A DNA stretch of 64,000 bases from Synechococcus sp. ATX 2A4 (GCF_024346375.1 NZ_JAGQCV010000012.1:35101-99100); one strand, 5' to 3'. Positions 18,728 through 28,245 are shown, counted from the stretch's first letter. The notes: generated from the letters alone by a model not told the origin. Program-made: numbers and translations.

Positions 18728-19044
18728 GGAGGAGCAGGTCGGTCTGGCGAGACGCAACCTTCTTGACACCTTGCCACGCCCGGATGGCGACTGGGGGAGG
18801 CGGATCCTTGATGTGCGCAGATCACCAGCCGGCGGTCTCGCTGTCCTAGGCTCAGGTGATTAACGAAACTTCCTGGTTTCGTAATTCGCGCAGCTCCTTC
18901 CCTCAGAAGATCGCCTCTGGCAGATCGCCCCTGGCCACCGGGTCTCTTCTCCTTCTGGGATGGAGGGCCGGCCACGCGAAACCCTTGCCGCGATCTCCGC
19001 TTCAGGCCTGCCCCCAGCCTTCCGCCCGCTTTTCCGCCGAGCCC
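18728..19044. other. sufR-ftrC divergent intergenic region
   Basis: This 317-base spacer holds the promoters of sufR and the suf operon. The only clear element is the inverted repeat at 18863-18882. A TTGACA hexamer on the plus strand at 18773 has no convincing -10 partner. The frame upstream of ftrC is open but codes for unlikely sequence, so I treat it as leader. Confidence 0.6.
18863..18882. promoter_or_regulatory. Probable SufR operator
   Basis: A perfect 7-bp inverted repeat with a 6-base spacer (ACGAAAC-N6-GTTTCGT) lies between the divergent sufR and ftrC-suf genes. It matches the AAC-N6-GTT core of the known SufR site in Synechocystis. It is about 135 bases from the sufR start and about 160 bases from the ftrC start, so the operon likely has a long leader or a promoter overlapping the site. 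Confidence 0.72.
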
Positions 19045-19407
19045 ATGCCCGAATCCGTTTCCGCCCCCTCCGCCCCCACCAGCGAAAGCCTGGAGATGAT
19101 CCGGAAGTTTGCCGAAACCTACGCCCAGCGCACCGGCACTTACTTCTGCAGCGATCCCGGCGTGACCGCCGTGGTGCTTGAAGGGCTCGCCCGCCACAAA
19201 GACCAGCTGGGCGGTGCGCTCTGCCCCTGCCGCCACTACGAAGACAAGCAGGCGGAAGTGTCGCAGGCGTTCTGGAACTGCCCCTGCGTGCCGATGCGGG
19301 AACGCAAGGAATGCCACTGCATGCTCTTCCTCACCGAAGACAACCCTTTCCGCGGCGACCAGCAGACGATCAGCACCGAAGAGATTCTTTCCCATACAGC
19401 CGGCTGA
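19045..19407 (+). CDS. ftrC: Ferredoxin-thioredoxin reductase catalytic chain
   Basis: This is the 120-residue beta (catalytic) subunit that passes electrons from photosystem I-reduced ferredoxin to thioredoxin. The signature is exact: CPC, 16 residues, CPC, 8 residues, CHC, which supplies the 4Fe-4S ligands and the redox-active disulfide; an additional Cys is at TYFCSDPG. I start it at ATG 19045. It is the first gene of the suf operon, ending 13 bases before sufB, so its synthesis is tied to iron-sulfur assembly and to SufR control. Confidence 0.95.
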   Translation: MPESVSAPSAPTSESLEMIRKFAETYAQRTGTYFCSDPGVTAVVLEGLARHKDQLGGALCPCRHYEDKQAEVSQAFWNCPCVPMRERKECHCMLFLTEDNPFRGDQQTISTEEILSHTAG

Positions 19408-19420
19408 GGAGGCCTCCGTC

Positions 19421-20863
19421 ATGTCCACAGCGCCCACCGTTGGTGATCTGGTCAGCCAGCCGTACAAGTACGGCTTCGTCACCGACATCGAAACCGAAAA
19501 GATCGCCAAGGGCCTCAGCGAGGACGTGGTGCGGCTGATCTCGGCCAAGAAGAGCGAACCCACTTTTCTGCTCGATTTCCGCCTGCGGGCCTACCGGCAG
19601 TGGCTGCGCATGACCGAACCCGACTGGGCTGCACTGGGTCATGCCCCGATCGATTACCAGGAGTTGATTTATTACGCGGCGCCCAAGCAGCAGGAAAAGA
19701 AAGCCAGCCTCGATGAGGTGGATCCCAAGCTGCTGGAAACCTTCGACAAGCTCGGCATTCCGCTGAGTGAGCAGAAGCGGCTCAGCAATGTTGCCGTGGA
19801 TGCGGTGTTCGACAGTGTGTCGATCGCCACCACCTACCGGGAGAAGCTGGCCGAGCACGGCGTGATCTTCTGCTCGATCAGTGAGGCGGTCAAAGACCAT
19901 CCTGAACTGATTGCCAGCTACCTCGGCACGGTGGTGCCCAGCAACGACAACTTCTTTGCTGCACTCAATTCGGCGGTGTTCAGCGACGGCTCGTTCGTGT
20001 TCATTCCGAAGGGGGTGGAGTGCCCCATGGAGCTCTCCACCTACTTCCGCATCAACTCCGGCGACACCGGCCAGTTCGAGCGCACCTTGATCGTGGCGGA
20101 GGAAGGGGCATCGGTGAGCTACCTGGAGGGCTGCACCGCCCCGATGTTCGATACGAACCAGCTGCACGCCGCCGTGGTGGAACTGGTGGCTCTCGATGAT
20201 GCCTCGATCAAATATTCCACCGTTCAGAACTGGTATGCCGGTGATGAGAACGGCAAGGGCGGCATTTACAACTTCGTTACCAAGCGGGGACAGTGTCGTG
20301 GCGATCGCAGCCACATCAGCTGGACCCAGGTGGAAACCGGCTCGGCAATCACCTGGAAGTACCCCAGCTGTGTGCTGCAGGGGGCTGATTCGGTGGGCGA
20401 GTTCTACTCCGTGGCCCTCACCAACAACCGCCAGCAGGCCGATACCGGCACCAAGATGATCCACCTTGGCCCACGCAGCCGCTCCACGATCGTGAGCAAG
20501 GGCATCAGCGCCGGCCAGTCGTCAAACAGCTACCGAGGGCTGGTGCAAATCGGCCCCAAGGCCGTTGGCGCAAAGAACTACAGCCAGTGCGATTCGATGC
20601 TGATCGGCGATCAGGCCGCCGCCAACACCTATCCCTACATCCGCTCCCAGCAGCCCGATGCCGCGATCGAGCATGAGGCGAGCACCTGCCGCATCTCCGC
20701 CGATCAGCTGTTCTATCTGCAGAGCCGCGGCATCGGCTTTGAAGCGGCGGTGTCGATGATGGTGAGTGGCTTCTGCCGCGATGTGTTCAATCAGCTGCCG
20801 ATGGAATTCGCTGCCGAAGCCGACAAACTGCTGGCCCTGAAGCTCGAAGGCTCCGTGGGCTGA
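19421..20863 (+). CDS. sufB: Fe-S cluster assembly scaffold SufB
   Basis: This is the 480-residue scaffold subunit of the SufBCD complex, on which clusters are built. It starts at ATG 19421, eight bases after an AGGAGG ribosome site that overlaps the ftrC stop. The beta-helix core and the C-terminal segment [20 protein letters not shown], which carries the conserved Cys that accepts sulfur and the SufC-contact helix, are intact. The upstream part of the open frame overlaps ftrC in another phase and is not coding. It precedes sufC by about 80 bases. Confidence 0.97.
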   Translation: MSTAPTVGDLVSQPYKYGFVTDIETEKIAKGLSEDVVRLISAKKSEPTFLLDFRLRAYRQWLRMTEPDWAALGHAPIDYQELIYYAAPKQQEKKASLDEVDPKLLETFDKLGIPLSEQKRLSNVAVDAVFDSVSIATTYREKLAEHGVIFCSISEAVKDHPELIASYLGTVVPSNDNFFAALNSAVFSDGSFVFIPKGVECPMELSTYFRINSGDTGQFERTLIVAEEGASVSYLEGCTAPMFDTNQLHAAVVELVALDDASIKYSTVQNWYAGDENGKGGIYNFVTKRGQCRGDRSHISWTQVETGSAITWKYPSCVLQGADSVGEFYSVALTNNRQQADTGTKMIHLGPRSRSTIVSKGISAGQSSNSYRGLVQIGPKAVGAKNYSQCDSMLIGDQAAANTYPYIRSQQPDAAIEHEASTCRISADQLFYLQSRGIGFEAAVSMMVSGFCRDVFNQLPMEFAAEADKLLALKLEGSVG

Positions 20864-20943
20864 GCGCCGCTGCCTGCGCATTGCACCGCTTCCCCAGCGG
20901 CCCCCTTTCCCATCCCACCCCAGTTCCCCCTTCCCGCCTGCCC

Positions 20944-21750
20944 GTGATTTGCCCTGACGCCGATCTCCTGCTTGAAATCGTTGATCTCCACGCGCGCGTG
21001 GAGGATCAGCCGATCCTCAAAGGCGTGAACCTCACGGTGCGCGCCGGCGAGATCCATGCGGTAATGGGCCGCAACGGCAGCGGTAAGAGCACCCTGTCGA
21101 AGGTGTTGGCCGGCCACCCCGCCTACACCGTCACCGGTGGCAGCGTGCGTTATCGGGGCGCTGACCTGCTCGATCTGGAGCCCGAACAGCGCTCCCGCAT
21201 CGGTCTGTTCCTCGGTTTTCAGTATCCCGTGGAGATCCCCGGCGTCAGCAATCTTGAGTTCCTGCGGGTGTCCACCAACGCCCGCCGCAGCGAGCTGGGC
21301 AAAGAGGAACTCGATACCTTCGCTTTTGAAGATGTGGTGCGCGAGCGGCTGGAGGTGGTGAAGATGGATCCTGCCTTCCTGGAACGCAGCGTGAACGAAG
21401 GTTTCTCCGGCGGTGAGAAGAAGCGCAATGAAATCCTGCAGATGGCGCTGCTGGAGCCGGCGGTGGCGATCCTTGATGAAACCGATTCCGGCCTCGACAT
21501 CGACGCCCTGCGCATTGTTGCCGCGGGCGTGAATCAGCTCTCCACTCCGGAGAACGCCACGCTGCTGATCACCCATTACCAGCGCCTCCTGGATGTGATC
21601 ATTCCCGATTACGTGCATGTCATGGCGGCCGGGCGGATCCTGCGCACCGGCGGCAAGGAGTTGGCGTTCGAACTGGAAGAGCGCGGTTACGACTGGGTCG
21701 ACGCTGAACTGGCGTCCGAGTCCCGCAGCGTTGCCGAGGTGGCCGGATGA
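20944..21750 (+). CDS. sufC: Fe-S cluster assembly ATPase SufC
   Basis: This is the ABC-type ATPase that drives conformational change in SufBCD. I use GTG 20944, giving 268 residues; a TTG at 20881 would add a Pro-rich stretch not typical of SufC. Walker A is GRNGSGKST, the Q-loop region is [12 protein letters not shown], the signature is [11 protein letters not shown] and Walker B is [11 protein letters not shown], followed by the switch His in [10 protein letters not shown]. The stop overlaps the sufD start (ATGA). Confidence 0.97.
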   Translation: MICPDADLLLEIVDLHARVEDQPILKGVNLTVRAGEIHAVMGRNGSGKSTLSKVLAGHPAYTVTGGSVRYRGADLLDLEPEQRSRIGLFLGFQYPVEIPGVSNLEFLRVSTNARRSELGKEELDTFAFEDVVRERLEVVKMDPAFLERSVNEGFSGGEKKRNEILQMALLEPAVAILDETDSGLDIDALRIVAAGVNQLSTPENATLLITHYQRLLDVIIPDYVHVMAAGRILRTGGKELAFELEERGYDWVDAELASESRSVAEVAG

Positions 21751-23093
21751 TGGCCTCCCTTTCCGACACCGACGCCGCAGCCCTTGCCCAGGGCATGGCC
21801 ACCGCCCCCTGGACCCAACGCTTCCTTGACGGGCTGCCAGCACCGGCCGGTGAGCTGGAAACGGTGCAATGGCGGGGTCGTGAGGCCTTGGCACGTCAGA
21901 CGCTGCCCTCCCGCCGCGACGAAGACTGGCGCTTCACCGACCTGGTCCCCCTGCTGGCGGTGTTCGACGGCACCGCCCCCACAGCCGGCAGCTCTGGCGG
22001 CACTGACAGTCCTGCCGCTGCCAGCGCCTTGCCCCCCCCCGCGCCGGACACGGTGAGACTGCTGCTGGATGGCCGCAATGATCCTCTGGCCGGCCAGACC
22101 CTGCCCGCCGGCCTGTCGTTGCTGGGCGAAGGCGAATGGCCGCTGGCCCTGGGCCACACCCTGGCGGCCACCGGCTGCCAGGCCCACTGGCCGGTGGAAC
22201 TGAACCAGGCCACCGCCAGCCGTTGTCTGGCGCTGCGCGTCAGCGGTGCTGTGGCTTCCACCCTGGAGCTGGTGAGTGTGGCTGGCGCGGACGTTTCCGG
22301 CGCAGCTGAGGCTGAGCCTGGCGCCACCCAGATCGGGCAGCGCCTCACCCCGGTGCGGGTGCTGCTGCTGCTTGAGGAAAAAGCGAGCCTGAACGTGTTG
22401 CAAGTGCAGTTGGGCAACGGCCCGTGCCTGAGCAGCCTGGTGTGCGAGGCCCGGCTGGGGCGCGGCTCCACCCTGCGCCATGGCCTGCTGGCCTTTGGTG
22501 CGGGCGAGGCCTGTTTCCTGGGCCACCTGGCGGTGGAGCAGGAGCTGGAGAGCCGTCTGGAATCGGTGTGGGCCAGCCGCGGCTGGGCGCTATCGCGCTT
22601 TGAGCCGCGGGTAAGCCAGGCCGAAGGCGGTGCGCACACCAGCCTCAAGGCCCTTCAACTGGCCGAGGAGCACCAGCTGGTGGACACCCACAGCCGCGTG
22701 GTGTTCGAAGGGCCCGACGGGCAGTTGGAGCAACTCCACAAGGCGATCGCCGACGGCCATGGCCGCAGCGTGTTCAATGGTGCGGTCAAGGTGCCGCGGC
22801 TGGCCCAGCGCACCAATGCCGCCCAGCTGAGCCGCAACCTGCTGCTCTCCAACCAGGCCCGCATCGACACCAAACCCGAGCTCGAGATCGTGGCCGACGA
22901 CGTGCGCTGCGCCCACGGCGCCACCGTGACCCGCCTGCAGCAGAACGAACTCTTTTATCTGCAGAGCCGCGGCATCAGTGCCGCCGTGGCGGCGGGGCTG
23001 CTCAAGCGGGGGTTCTGCCAGGAGGTGCTACGCGATCTGCCGGCGGCGGCGGCAGGGTGGGAACCCCTCAAGCGTCTGCTCGCGGAGGCCTGA
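21747..23093 (+). CDS. sufD: Fe-S cluster assembly protein SufD
   Basis: This is the 448-residue partner of SufB in the SufBCD scaffold, also thought to help iron entry. It has the helical N-terminal domain, a Gly/Ala-rich beta-helix middle and the conserved C-terminal segment [20 protein letters not shown] with the adjacent QSRGIS, homologous to SufB. Its start overlaps sufC by four bases. The N-terminal region contains a low-complexity Ala/Pro/Ser insertion at about residues 75-105, as often seen in GC-rich picocyanobacteria. Confidence 0.95.
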   Translation: MMASLSDTDAAALAQGMATAPWTQRFLDGLPAPAGELETVQWRGREALARQTLPSRRDEDWRFTDLVPLLAVFDGTAPTAGSSGGTDSPAAASALPPPAPDTVRLLLDGRNDPLAGQTLPAGLSLLGEGEWPLALGHTLAATGCQAHWPVELNQATASRCLALRVSGAVASTLELVSVAGADVSGAAEAEPGATQIGQRLTPVRVLLLLEEKASLNVLQVQLGNGPCLSSLVCEARLGRGSTLRHGLLAFGAGEACFLGHLAVEQELESRLESVWASRGWALSRFEPRVSQAEGGAHTSLKALQLAEEHQLVDTHSRVVFEGPDGQLEQLHKAIADGHGRSVFNGAVKVPRLAQRTNAAQLSRNLLLSNQARIDTKPELEIVADDVRCAHGATVTRLQQNELFYLQSRGISAAVAAGLLKRGFCQEVLRDLPAAAAGWEPLKRLLAEA

Positions 23094-23098
23094 CCCCG

Positions 23099-24472
23099 AT
23101 GCCCGTCACCGTTCCCTCGCTGATCACTGCCACCACGGAGGCCAACGGTGCTGCAGGCACCGGGCTCAATGGTGCTGCAGGCAAAGAGGCTTCTGGGGGT
23201 GATCCTGGGGCGGCAGGCGCGGGCCCGGGCGAGAACCTGGCGGCGCTCACCCGGCCCGACTTTCCACTACTGGCCCAGCAGGCCTGCCTGGGGCAGCCGC
23301 TCATTTATCTGGATTACGCCGCCACCAGCCAGAAGCCACGGCAAGTGCTGGAGGCATTGCAGGGCTACTACGCCCACGACAACGCCAACGTGCACCGCGG
23401 CGCCCATCAGCTGAGCGCCCGTGCCACCGATGCGTTTGAAGGCGCCCGCGACAAGACCGCCCGCTTCATCGGCGCGGCCACACCCCGGGAGATCGTGTTC
23501 ACCCGCAATGCCAGCGAGGCGATCAATCTGGTGGCCCGCAGCTGGGGGGATGCGTTCCTGCGGCCGGGCGACGAGATTCTGCTCACGGTGATGGAGCACC
23601 ACAGCAACCTGGTGCCTTGGCAACTGCTGGCGGCCCGCACCGGCGCCGTGCTGCGCCACGCCGGCCTCACCGACACCGGTGAGCTCGACATGGAGGATTT
23701 CAGTCGTCTGCTCAATGAGCGCACGCGGCTGGTGAGCGTGGTGCAGATCAGCAACACGCTCGGTTGCCTCAATCCGATTGCGGCGATTGCCCAGCTCACG
23801 CACCAAGCCGGCGCGCTGCTGCTGGTGGACGCCTGCCAGAGCCTGCCGCACCTGCCGGTGAACGTGGCCGCGCTGGGGGCTGATTTCCTGGTGGGCTCAT
23901 CCCACAAGTTGTGTGGCCCCACCGGCATGGGCTTCCTCTGGGCCCGCGAGGCGCTGCTGGAGGCGATGCCGCCCTTCCTGGGGGGCGGCGAGATGATCCA
24001 GGACGTGGGCCTTGACGTGAGCACCTGGGCAGAGCTGCCCCACAAGTTTGAAGCCGGCACACCGGCGATCGGTGAAGCGGTGGGGATGGGTGCCGCGCTC
24101 GATTACCTCAATGCCATCGGTCTCGAGCGCATCCACGCCTGGGAGCAAGGGCTCACCCGGCATCTATTCCAGCGCTTGCAGGCGATCGAGGGGCTCAAGG
24201 TTCTCGGCCCCACGCCGGAGCAGCAACCCGATCGCGGCGCCCTGGCCGCCTTCACGGTGGAGGGCCTGCATGCCAACGACCTCTCGGCCCTGCTGGATGC
24301 CGGTGGCATCTGCATCCGCAGCGGCCACCACTGCACCCAGCCGCTGCACCGCCACTACGGCTTGTCGGCCACGGCGCGCGCCAGCCTGGCCTTCACCACC
24401 ACCTTCGAAGAAATCGATCGCTTCGCCGACGAACTGCAGAGCAGCGTGGAGTTTCTGAAAGAGCACGGCTGA
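23099..24472 (+). CDS. sufS: Cysteine desulfurase SufS
   Basis: This is a 457-residue PLP enzyme that takes sulfur from cysteine for Fe-S cluster assembly. I start it at ATG 23099, five bases after the sufD stop. An unusual Gly/Ala/Thr-rich N-terminal extension of about 45 residues comes before the normal start region (LTRPDFPLLAQQACLGQPLI). The PLP Lys is in GSSHKLCGPTG (near 270), and the catalytic Cys is in RSGHHCTQPLHRHYG (near 412), with the short loop of group II desulfurases. No SufE gene is present in the window. It is the last gene of the operon. Confidence 0.96.
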   Translation: MPVTVPSLITATTEANGAAGTGLNGAAGKEASGGDPGAAGAGPGENLAALTRPDFPLLAQQACLGQPLIYLDYAATSQKPRQVLEALQGYYAHDNANVHRGAHQLSARATDAFEGARDKTARFIGAATPREIVFTRNASEAINLVARSWGDAFLRPGDEILLTVMEHHSNLVPWQLLAARTGAVLRHAGLTDTGELDMEDFSRLLNERTRLVSVVQISNTLGCLNPIAAIAQLTHQAGALLLVDACQSLPHLPVNVAALGADFLVGSSHKLCGPTGMGFLWAREALLEAMPPFLGGGEMIQDVGLDVSTWAELPHKFEAGTPAIGEAVGMGAALDYLNAIGLERIHAWEQGLTRHLFQRLQAIEGLKVLGPTPEQQPDRGALAAFTVEGLHANDLSALLDAGGICIRSGHHCTQPLHRHYGLSATARASLAFTTTFEEIDRFADELQSSVEFLKEHG

Positions 24473-24476
24473 CCAC

Positions 24477-24500
24477 CTGACCACCGGCCGCTGTGGTCAG
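24477..24500. terminator. Hairpin between convergent sufS and methyltransferase genes
   Basis: This is a perfect 8-bp stem (CTGACCAC/GTGGTCAG) with an 8-base loop directly after the sufS stop and overlapping the stop of the convergent methyltransferase gene. It lacks a T-run, so it may end transcripts in both directions weakly or protect 3' ends. Confidence 0.45.
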
Positions 24501-25225
24501 CAGGGGGTGAGCAGGGCCAGGGCTTCGGCGCGGTGGCTGCCCCGCCAGAGCCACTGCCATCGCCAGCCGCAGGCTTCTGCCGTGTACTTGATCGCGGCCG
24601 CATCCGCAGGGTGATCGAAGCGGCTGAGGTGATCAATCACCCGCTGCCGTTCTTCGGCGGCGAGCGCCTGCCAGCCGTCCGCGATGCGCTGCACGTAACG
24701 GGCCACATAGGCCTCGCGGCTTTCACCCGGTTCACGGAACACATCGGCCCAGAGGAGGAGACCGGTGGGCGTGAGCCGCCCGCGGCAAGCCGCCAGAAAC
24801 CGGGCCTTCTCCGGCGTGGTGAGGTGGTGCACCGCGAAGGAGGTGTGGATCAGATCCACCGGTGCGGTGGCGCTGGCGGTCGGGTCGTCGCCGGCCGGCT
24901 CAAGCGCCCAGGAGAGCAGATCCTGCTCACGCCAGGTGCAGGGATAGGGCACCCCCTGCAGCTGGGCGGCGGCCAGGGGCAGCACGGGAGCAGCGAGATC
25001 AAGCCCGAGGTACGACCCCAGCGGCAGCCGGCGCAGCAGCGGCCCCACCAGGGCCAGATCGCCACAGCCCAGATCCACCATCCGGGGCAGCGGCAAGCCT
25101 GACGGGCGCTGGGCCAGCCATCCTTCGACCGCCGCAGTGGTGGCGGCCGAGAGCGCCTTGTGCTCCATCAGGTCGTGGTCGACCACGCGGCGGTAGGTGC
25201 TCCACTGGCGTTCGAAAAGGTCCAT
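24497..25225 (-). CDS. Class I SAM-dependent methyltransferase
   Basis: This is a 242-residue soluble enzyme. Motif I is MVDLGCGDLALVGP (about residues 48-61), with the acidic motif II in YLGLDLAAPVL, and a later strand VDLIHTSFAVHHLTTPEKAR typical of small-molecule methyltransferases. The C-terminus continues with LLLWADVFREPGE and a helical cap. The acceptor is unknown. The upstream spacer holds three copies of a short TGGCTTGATTG repeat. It is convergent with sufS. Confidence 0.82.
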   Translation of the reverse strand: MDLFERQWSTYRRVVDHDLMEHKALSAATTAAVEGWLAQRPSGLPLPRMVDLGCGDLALVGPLLRRLPLGSYLGLDLAAPVLPLAAAQLQGVPYPCTWREQDLLSWALEPAGDDPTASATAPVDLIHTSFAVHHLTTPEKARFLAACRGRLTPTGLLLWADVFREPGESREAYVARYVQRIADGWQALAAEERQRVIDHLSRFDHPADAAAIKYTAEACGWRWQWLWRGSHRAEALALLTPC

Positions 25226-25305
25226 ACCTAAAGACTGGGCTGCCGGTGCGGCCTCCCGCAGCTTGTGGAGGGAGCGTCGGTGGCTGGTGTGGAACGTCGT
25301 GCGGA

Positions 25306-25368
25306 TGGCTTGATTGATGTGGTGGCTTGATTGTTATGGTGACGTGAAGGATCTGGTGGCTTGATTGA
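25306..25368. repeat. Three direct repeats TGGCTTGATTG
   Basis: An 11-base motif occurs at 25306, 25323 and 25357, with an imperfect fourth copy just after. The copies lie 80-140 bases upstream of the methyltransferase start and downstream of the HxlR gene. They may be binding sites or slippage products. The spacing (17 and 34 bases) is a multiple of 17. Confidence 0.7.
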
Positions 25369-25440
25369 TCTGATGGCGTGAACGTTGCTGGTTCGGCGCC
25401 GATCATCAGGGCCGCTTCCCATTGAGGCTCATCAGGGCGT

Positions 25441-25890
25441 TCACACGTGGGTTCTGGCCTCCAACACCCTCGGCAGATTCACTTCAATCCAGTTGGCCAA
25501 GGTGGCGACATGCTCGGCCACTTCTTCTCCCAAGGGCGTGAGGCTGTACTCCACGAAAGGAGGCACCACCGGATAGGACACGCGCAGGACAAAGCCATCG
25601 TCGGCGAGGGCCTGGAGGCTCTGGGCCAGCATTTTCTCGCTGACGCCACCGATTTTGCGTCTGAGCTCACTGAAACGATGGGTGCCCTGGCTCAGGGATA
25701 GCAGGCAGAGCACTCCCCAGCGGCTGCATACGTGCTTGAGGATGTCGCGCGAGGGGCAGGGTTGGGCGAAGAGATCGCCCTTGTCGAGGCGCTGGCTCAG
25801 TGTGTCGGGCTGGGCAGTGTCGTGTCGCTCAGTGTCGGGGCGCGGAATGTCGCGTCGCGCAGTGTCGGCGTGCAGAGGGGAGGGGCACAT
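25441..25890 (-). CDS. HxlR-family redox-type transcriptional regulator
   Basis: This is a 149-residue winged-helix regulator. The HxlR domain begins at about residue 42 with CPSRDILKHVCSRWGVLCLL, followed by FSELRRKIGGVSEKMLAQSLQ and YSLTPLGEEV. Cys45 sits at the position of the N-terminal Cys used for redox sensing in QorR/HypR-type members, and Cys55 and Cys62 are additional. It is divergent from a QorB-like quinone reductase, the arrangement known for ytfH/ytfG in E. coli and QorR/Qor2 in Corynebacterium, so it probably represses that gene and itself. The first 40 residues are an odd Asp/Thr/Arg/Pro-rich tail from repeated DNA. Confidence 0.88.
   Translation of the reverse strand: MCPSPLHADTARRDIPRPDTERHDTAQPDTLSQRLDKGDLFAQPCPSRDILKHVCSRWGVLCLLSLSQGTHRFSELRRKIGGVSEKMLAQSLQALADDGFVLRVSYPVVPPFVEYSLTPLGEEVAEHVATLANWIEVNLPRVLEARTHV
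25797..25868. repeat. Degenerate tandem CAGTGTCG-type repeats in the 5' end of the HxlR gene
   Basis: About five copies of (C)AGTGTCG or close variants occur in 70 bases, encoding the polar N-terminal tail of the HxlR protein in minus orientation. If translation starts later, this could instead be upstream regulatory DNA. Confidence 0.5.
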
Positions 25891-25975
25891 GCACTTACCT
25901 TTTGGTTGGTACTTGCGAATCGTTAGTTTCGCACATTACGGTGACCTCGCCGATCAACAGAAACGAGCTGACTTC

Positions 25976-26830
25976 ATGATTGTTGTGACGGGCGCCTCGG
26001 GGCAACTTGGGCAGTTGGTTGTGTGTGAGCTGTTGCAATCGGTTCCGGCCAGTTCGTTGGTTGCCGCGGTTCGCAACCCTCAGAGTGTTGCCGGCTTCGC
26101 CAGCCTTGGTGTACACGTTCGGCAGATGGATTACACCCAGCCATCCACTCTGGAAGCCGCTTTGGCAGGCGCCGAAAAAGTGTTGTTGATCTCTGGCAGT
26201 GAGGTTGGTAGCCGCGTGCCGCAGCATGCCAACGTGATCCATGCCTGCAAAGCTGTGGGTGTAAAGCTGCTGGCTTATACCAGCCTTCTGCGCGCTGCTG
26301 CGAGCCCGCTTCCGCTGGCGGCAGAACATCAGCAGACAGAAATCCTCTTAGAAGACTCTGGAATTCCCCACGTTGTCTTGCGGCATGGCTGGTACACCGA
26401 GAACTATCTCGCGAGCATTCCGGCCGCCCTTGGCTACGGTGTCGTGATGGGCTGCGCGGGTGAAGGTCGAATTGCCTCGGCAACGCGCGCTGACTACGCA
26501 GCTGCCGATGCTGCTGTGTTGCTGGCCAATGATCAGGCTGGCAAGGTGTATGAATTGGCAGGTGATGAGGCCTACACGTTGACGGAGTTTGCAGCCGAGC
26601 TCAGCCGGCAGGCGCACAAGCCGGTCTGCTATCAGAACATGTCTCAGGCTGACTACAGCCAGGCGCTTGAAGCTGCCGGCTTCCCGCCGCCATTTGCCTT
26701 GCTCTTGGCGGAGTCAGATACTGGCGCTGCTCAGGGTGGCTTGTATGACGACAGTAGAACCCTGAGCAGATTGATCGGCCGTCCGACGACTCCACTCAGT
26801 ACATCGATTCAAGCAACACTTCTCGCCTGA
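25976..26830 (+). CDS. NAD(P)H:quinone oxidoreductase, QorB/YtfG-like (NmrA fold)
   Basis: This is a 284-residue SDR of the atypical NmrA type, the length of E. coli QorB. I start at ATG 25976. The Rossmann motif is VVTGASGQLGQLV, followed by AAVRNPQSVAGFASLGVHVRQ and the conserved LRHGWYTENYLASIP segment of QorB. It reduces quinones with NADPH, protecting against redox cycling. The divergent HxlR gene starts 85 bases away and is its likely regulator. Together they look like a self-contained redox-stress pair carried in from outside the core genome. Confidence 0.88.
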   Translation: MIVVTGASGQLGQLVVCELLQSVPASSLVAAVRNPQSVAGFASLGVHVRQMDYTQPSTLEAALAGAEKVLLISGSEVGSRVPQHANVIHACKAVGVKLLAYTSLLRAAASPLPLAAEHQQTEILLEDSGIPHVVLRHGWYTENYLASIPAALGYGVVMGCAGEGRIASATRADYAAADAAVLLANDQAGKVYELAGDEAYTLTEFAAELSRQAHKPVCYQNMSQADYSQALEAAGFPPPFALLLAESDTGAAQGGLYDDSRTLSRLIGRPTTPLSTSIQATLLA

Positions 26831-27075
26831 TCAGCGCATCAAGTGTTGACATCAGGCCACTGCCCCTGGCGGCGAGGCGTCGGTTGTTCAGTGATTGAAG
26901 AACAGTGCCGTCAGGTGCGCATGGGCGGTTTGCTGTGCTCATGACCTCTGCAGCCGTGATCTCTGCGCGCTGCTTCACGCTTGCATCGCCATCAAGCATT
27001 CGCCGCCGACCCTGACGGAGTGAGTCATGTGGCTAGCATCCAAAGACTATTGGAACTCTCTTTCCCGTGCCGGCC

Positions 27076-27567
27076 ATGGAACCTGTTTCTGAAGACGAGG
27101 CCCGTGTGATCATCCTGGAATGGGGACGCCTGCACGATCTGCAGGCGGGGTTATCGGCATTTCTGCCCTTCATTGCCACGGATGGCTTCTACATGCGTTT
27201 TGGCGATAAGCAATGGGTTGGTTACGCGGATTTTGAAGCCCATCAGATCGCAAAGAGGAGGTTTTTCGATGAGATTCACGATTACGTCTCCATCGATGTG
27301 GCGCTTCAGGAGCCTTCCACCATGGTCAAGACGGTGATGCTGTGGACCTATCGCCATCGCCCTGAGAACAGCCCAACCAGTCAGCTTTTGAAAGCCCGCA
27401 TTGAGCACACCTGGGAGTTTCGCCGCTGCCCCACGACTGGGCGTGCCTTCATGCAAGGGCATGTTGTGGATCGTTTCGAATACATCGATGGATTCAAGCC
27501 CGTCTCCGCAGAGCAAGCGGCTCATGGCGAAGACCCGCATCTTGATCCCCGTTGGACAACCCGCTGA
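27076..27567 (+). CDS. SnoaL/NTF2-like hypothetical protein
   Basis: This is a 163-residue soluble protein from ATG 27076 (a GTG at 27067 would add three residues). The pattern of an N-terminal helix with Trp and Arg, then FLPFIATDGFYMRFGDKQWVGYADF and a strand-rich C-terminal half (KARIEHTWEFRRCP, RAFMQGHVVDRFEYIDGF), resembles NTF2/SnoaL cone-shaped domains used by isomerases and small hydrolases. No catalytic set can be identified. About 245 bases without any visible gene lie upstream. Confidence 0.62.
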   Translation: MEPVSEDEARVIILEWGRLHDLQAGLSAFLPFIATDGFYMRFGDKQWVGYADFEAHQIAKRRFFDEIHDYVSIDVALQEPSTMVKTVMLWTYRHRPENSPTSQLLKARIEHTWEFRRCPTTGRAFMQGHVVDRFEYIDGFKPVSAEQAAHGEDPHLDPRWTTR

Positions 27568-27795
27568 TGAACTGCCTTGCAAGGGCTGTCGCTATGAGGG
27601 GTGCGGAATTCACGCCTCCAGGCTTTGGTCGGGGGTGTTTCCTGCTTCTTTCAAGCCACTCTTTTCGCTATCACCTTCCGTTCGGTGAACTCTGGATGGC
27701 ATCGGTGAGGTTAATTCTGGGGTCAGGCTTGGAGCCATTGTTTGGCGTTGCACTGGTGCGATGCCTGACTGCCGGCTCCAGGTGGTGACCTGCCG

Positions 27796-28245
27796 ATGAC
27801 GCCCTTCATTCACATCACATCTGCGAAGTTCTCCATCCTTCCAGGAGAAGCAGAGCAGATCATCAATGAAGGCACTTATGGAAAGGCTCTGGCGGAGCAT
27901 CTCACTGTCAGGCTGCGTGATCTTGGGTATAGGTCTCCATTTTTCTGTCCTGAAGATTGGGGCTGGTGGGTGGAGTTGGCCGGCTATCCCTTCACCTTTG
28001 GTGTTTGCATTTATGGGCGTGTTTGTGCTGACGGCAGCCTGGAGCACTACCTGAGTGATGGGGCCAGGCCCGCCAGGCGCTGGAGTTGGCGACGCCTTCG
28101 CTTCGTTGACACCGGTGCCGGAGATGCTGCTGCAGCCTTGCACAGCGATCTTGTGGCTATCTTCCGTGCCGATCCCGATGTGCACGTGCTCGCCATCGAT
28201 CTGGATTCAATGGCTTCTGACGAGGTTCCGACGCCACCAGTTTGA
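27796..28245 (+). CDS. Hypothetical protein
   Basis: This is a 149-residue soluble protein from ATG 27796. It has FSILPGEAEQIINEGTYGKA near the start, a Trp-rich centre FFCPEDWGWWVELAGYPFTF, and a C-terminal strand/helix pattern (HVLAIDLDSM). It looks like a compact alpha/beta domain; no function is recognised. The composition is intermediate between the GC-rich core and the AT-richer accessory spacers. Confidence 0.6.
   Translation: MTPFIHITSAKFSILPGEAEQIINEGTYGKALAEHLTVRLRDLGYRSPFFCPEDWGWWVELAGYPFTFGVCIYGRVCADGSLEHYLSDGARPARRWSWRRLRFVDTGAGDAAAALHSDLVAIFRADPDVHVLAIDLDSMASDEVPTPPV

Noticed and set aside
18773..18800. TTGACA promoter on the plus strand before the suf operon
   Set aside because: No -10 hexamer at 16-18 bases, and it lies well before the operator, so it may be coincidental.
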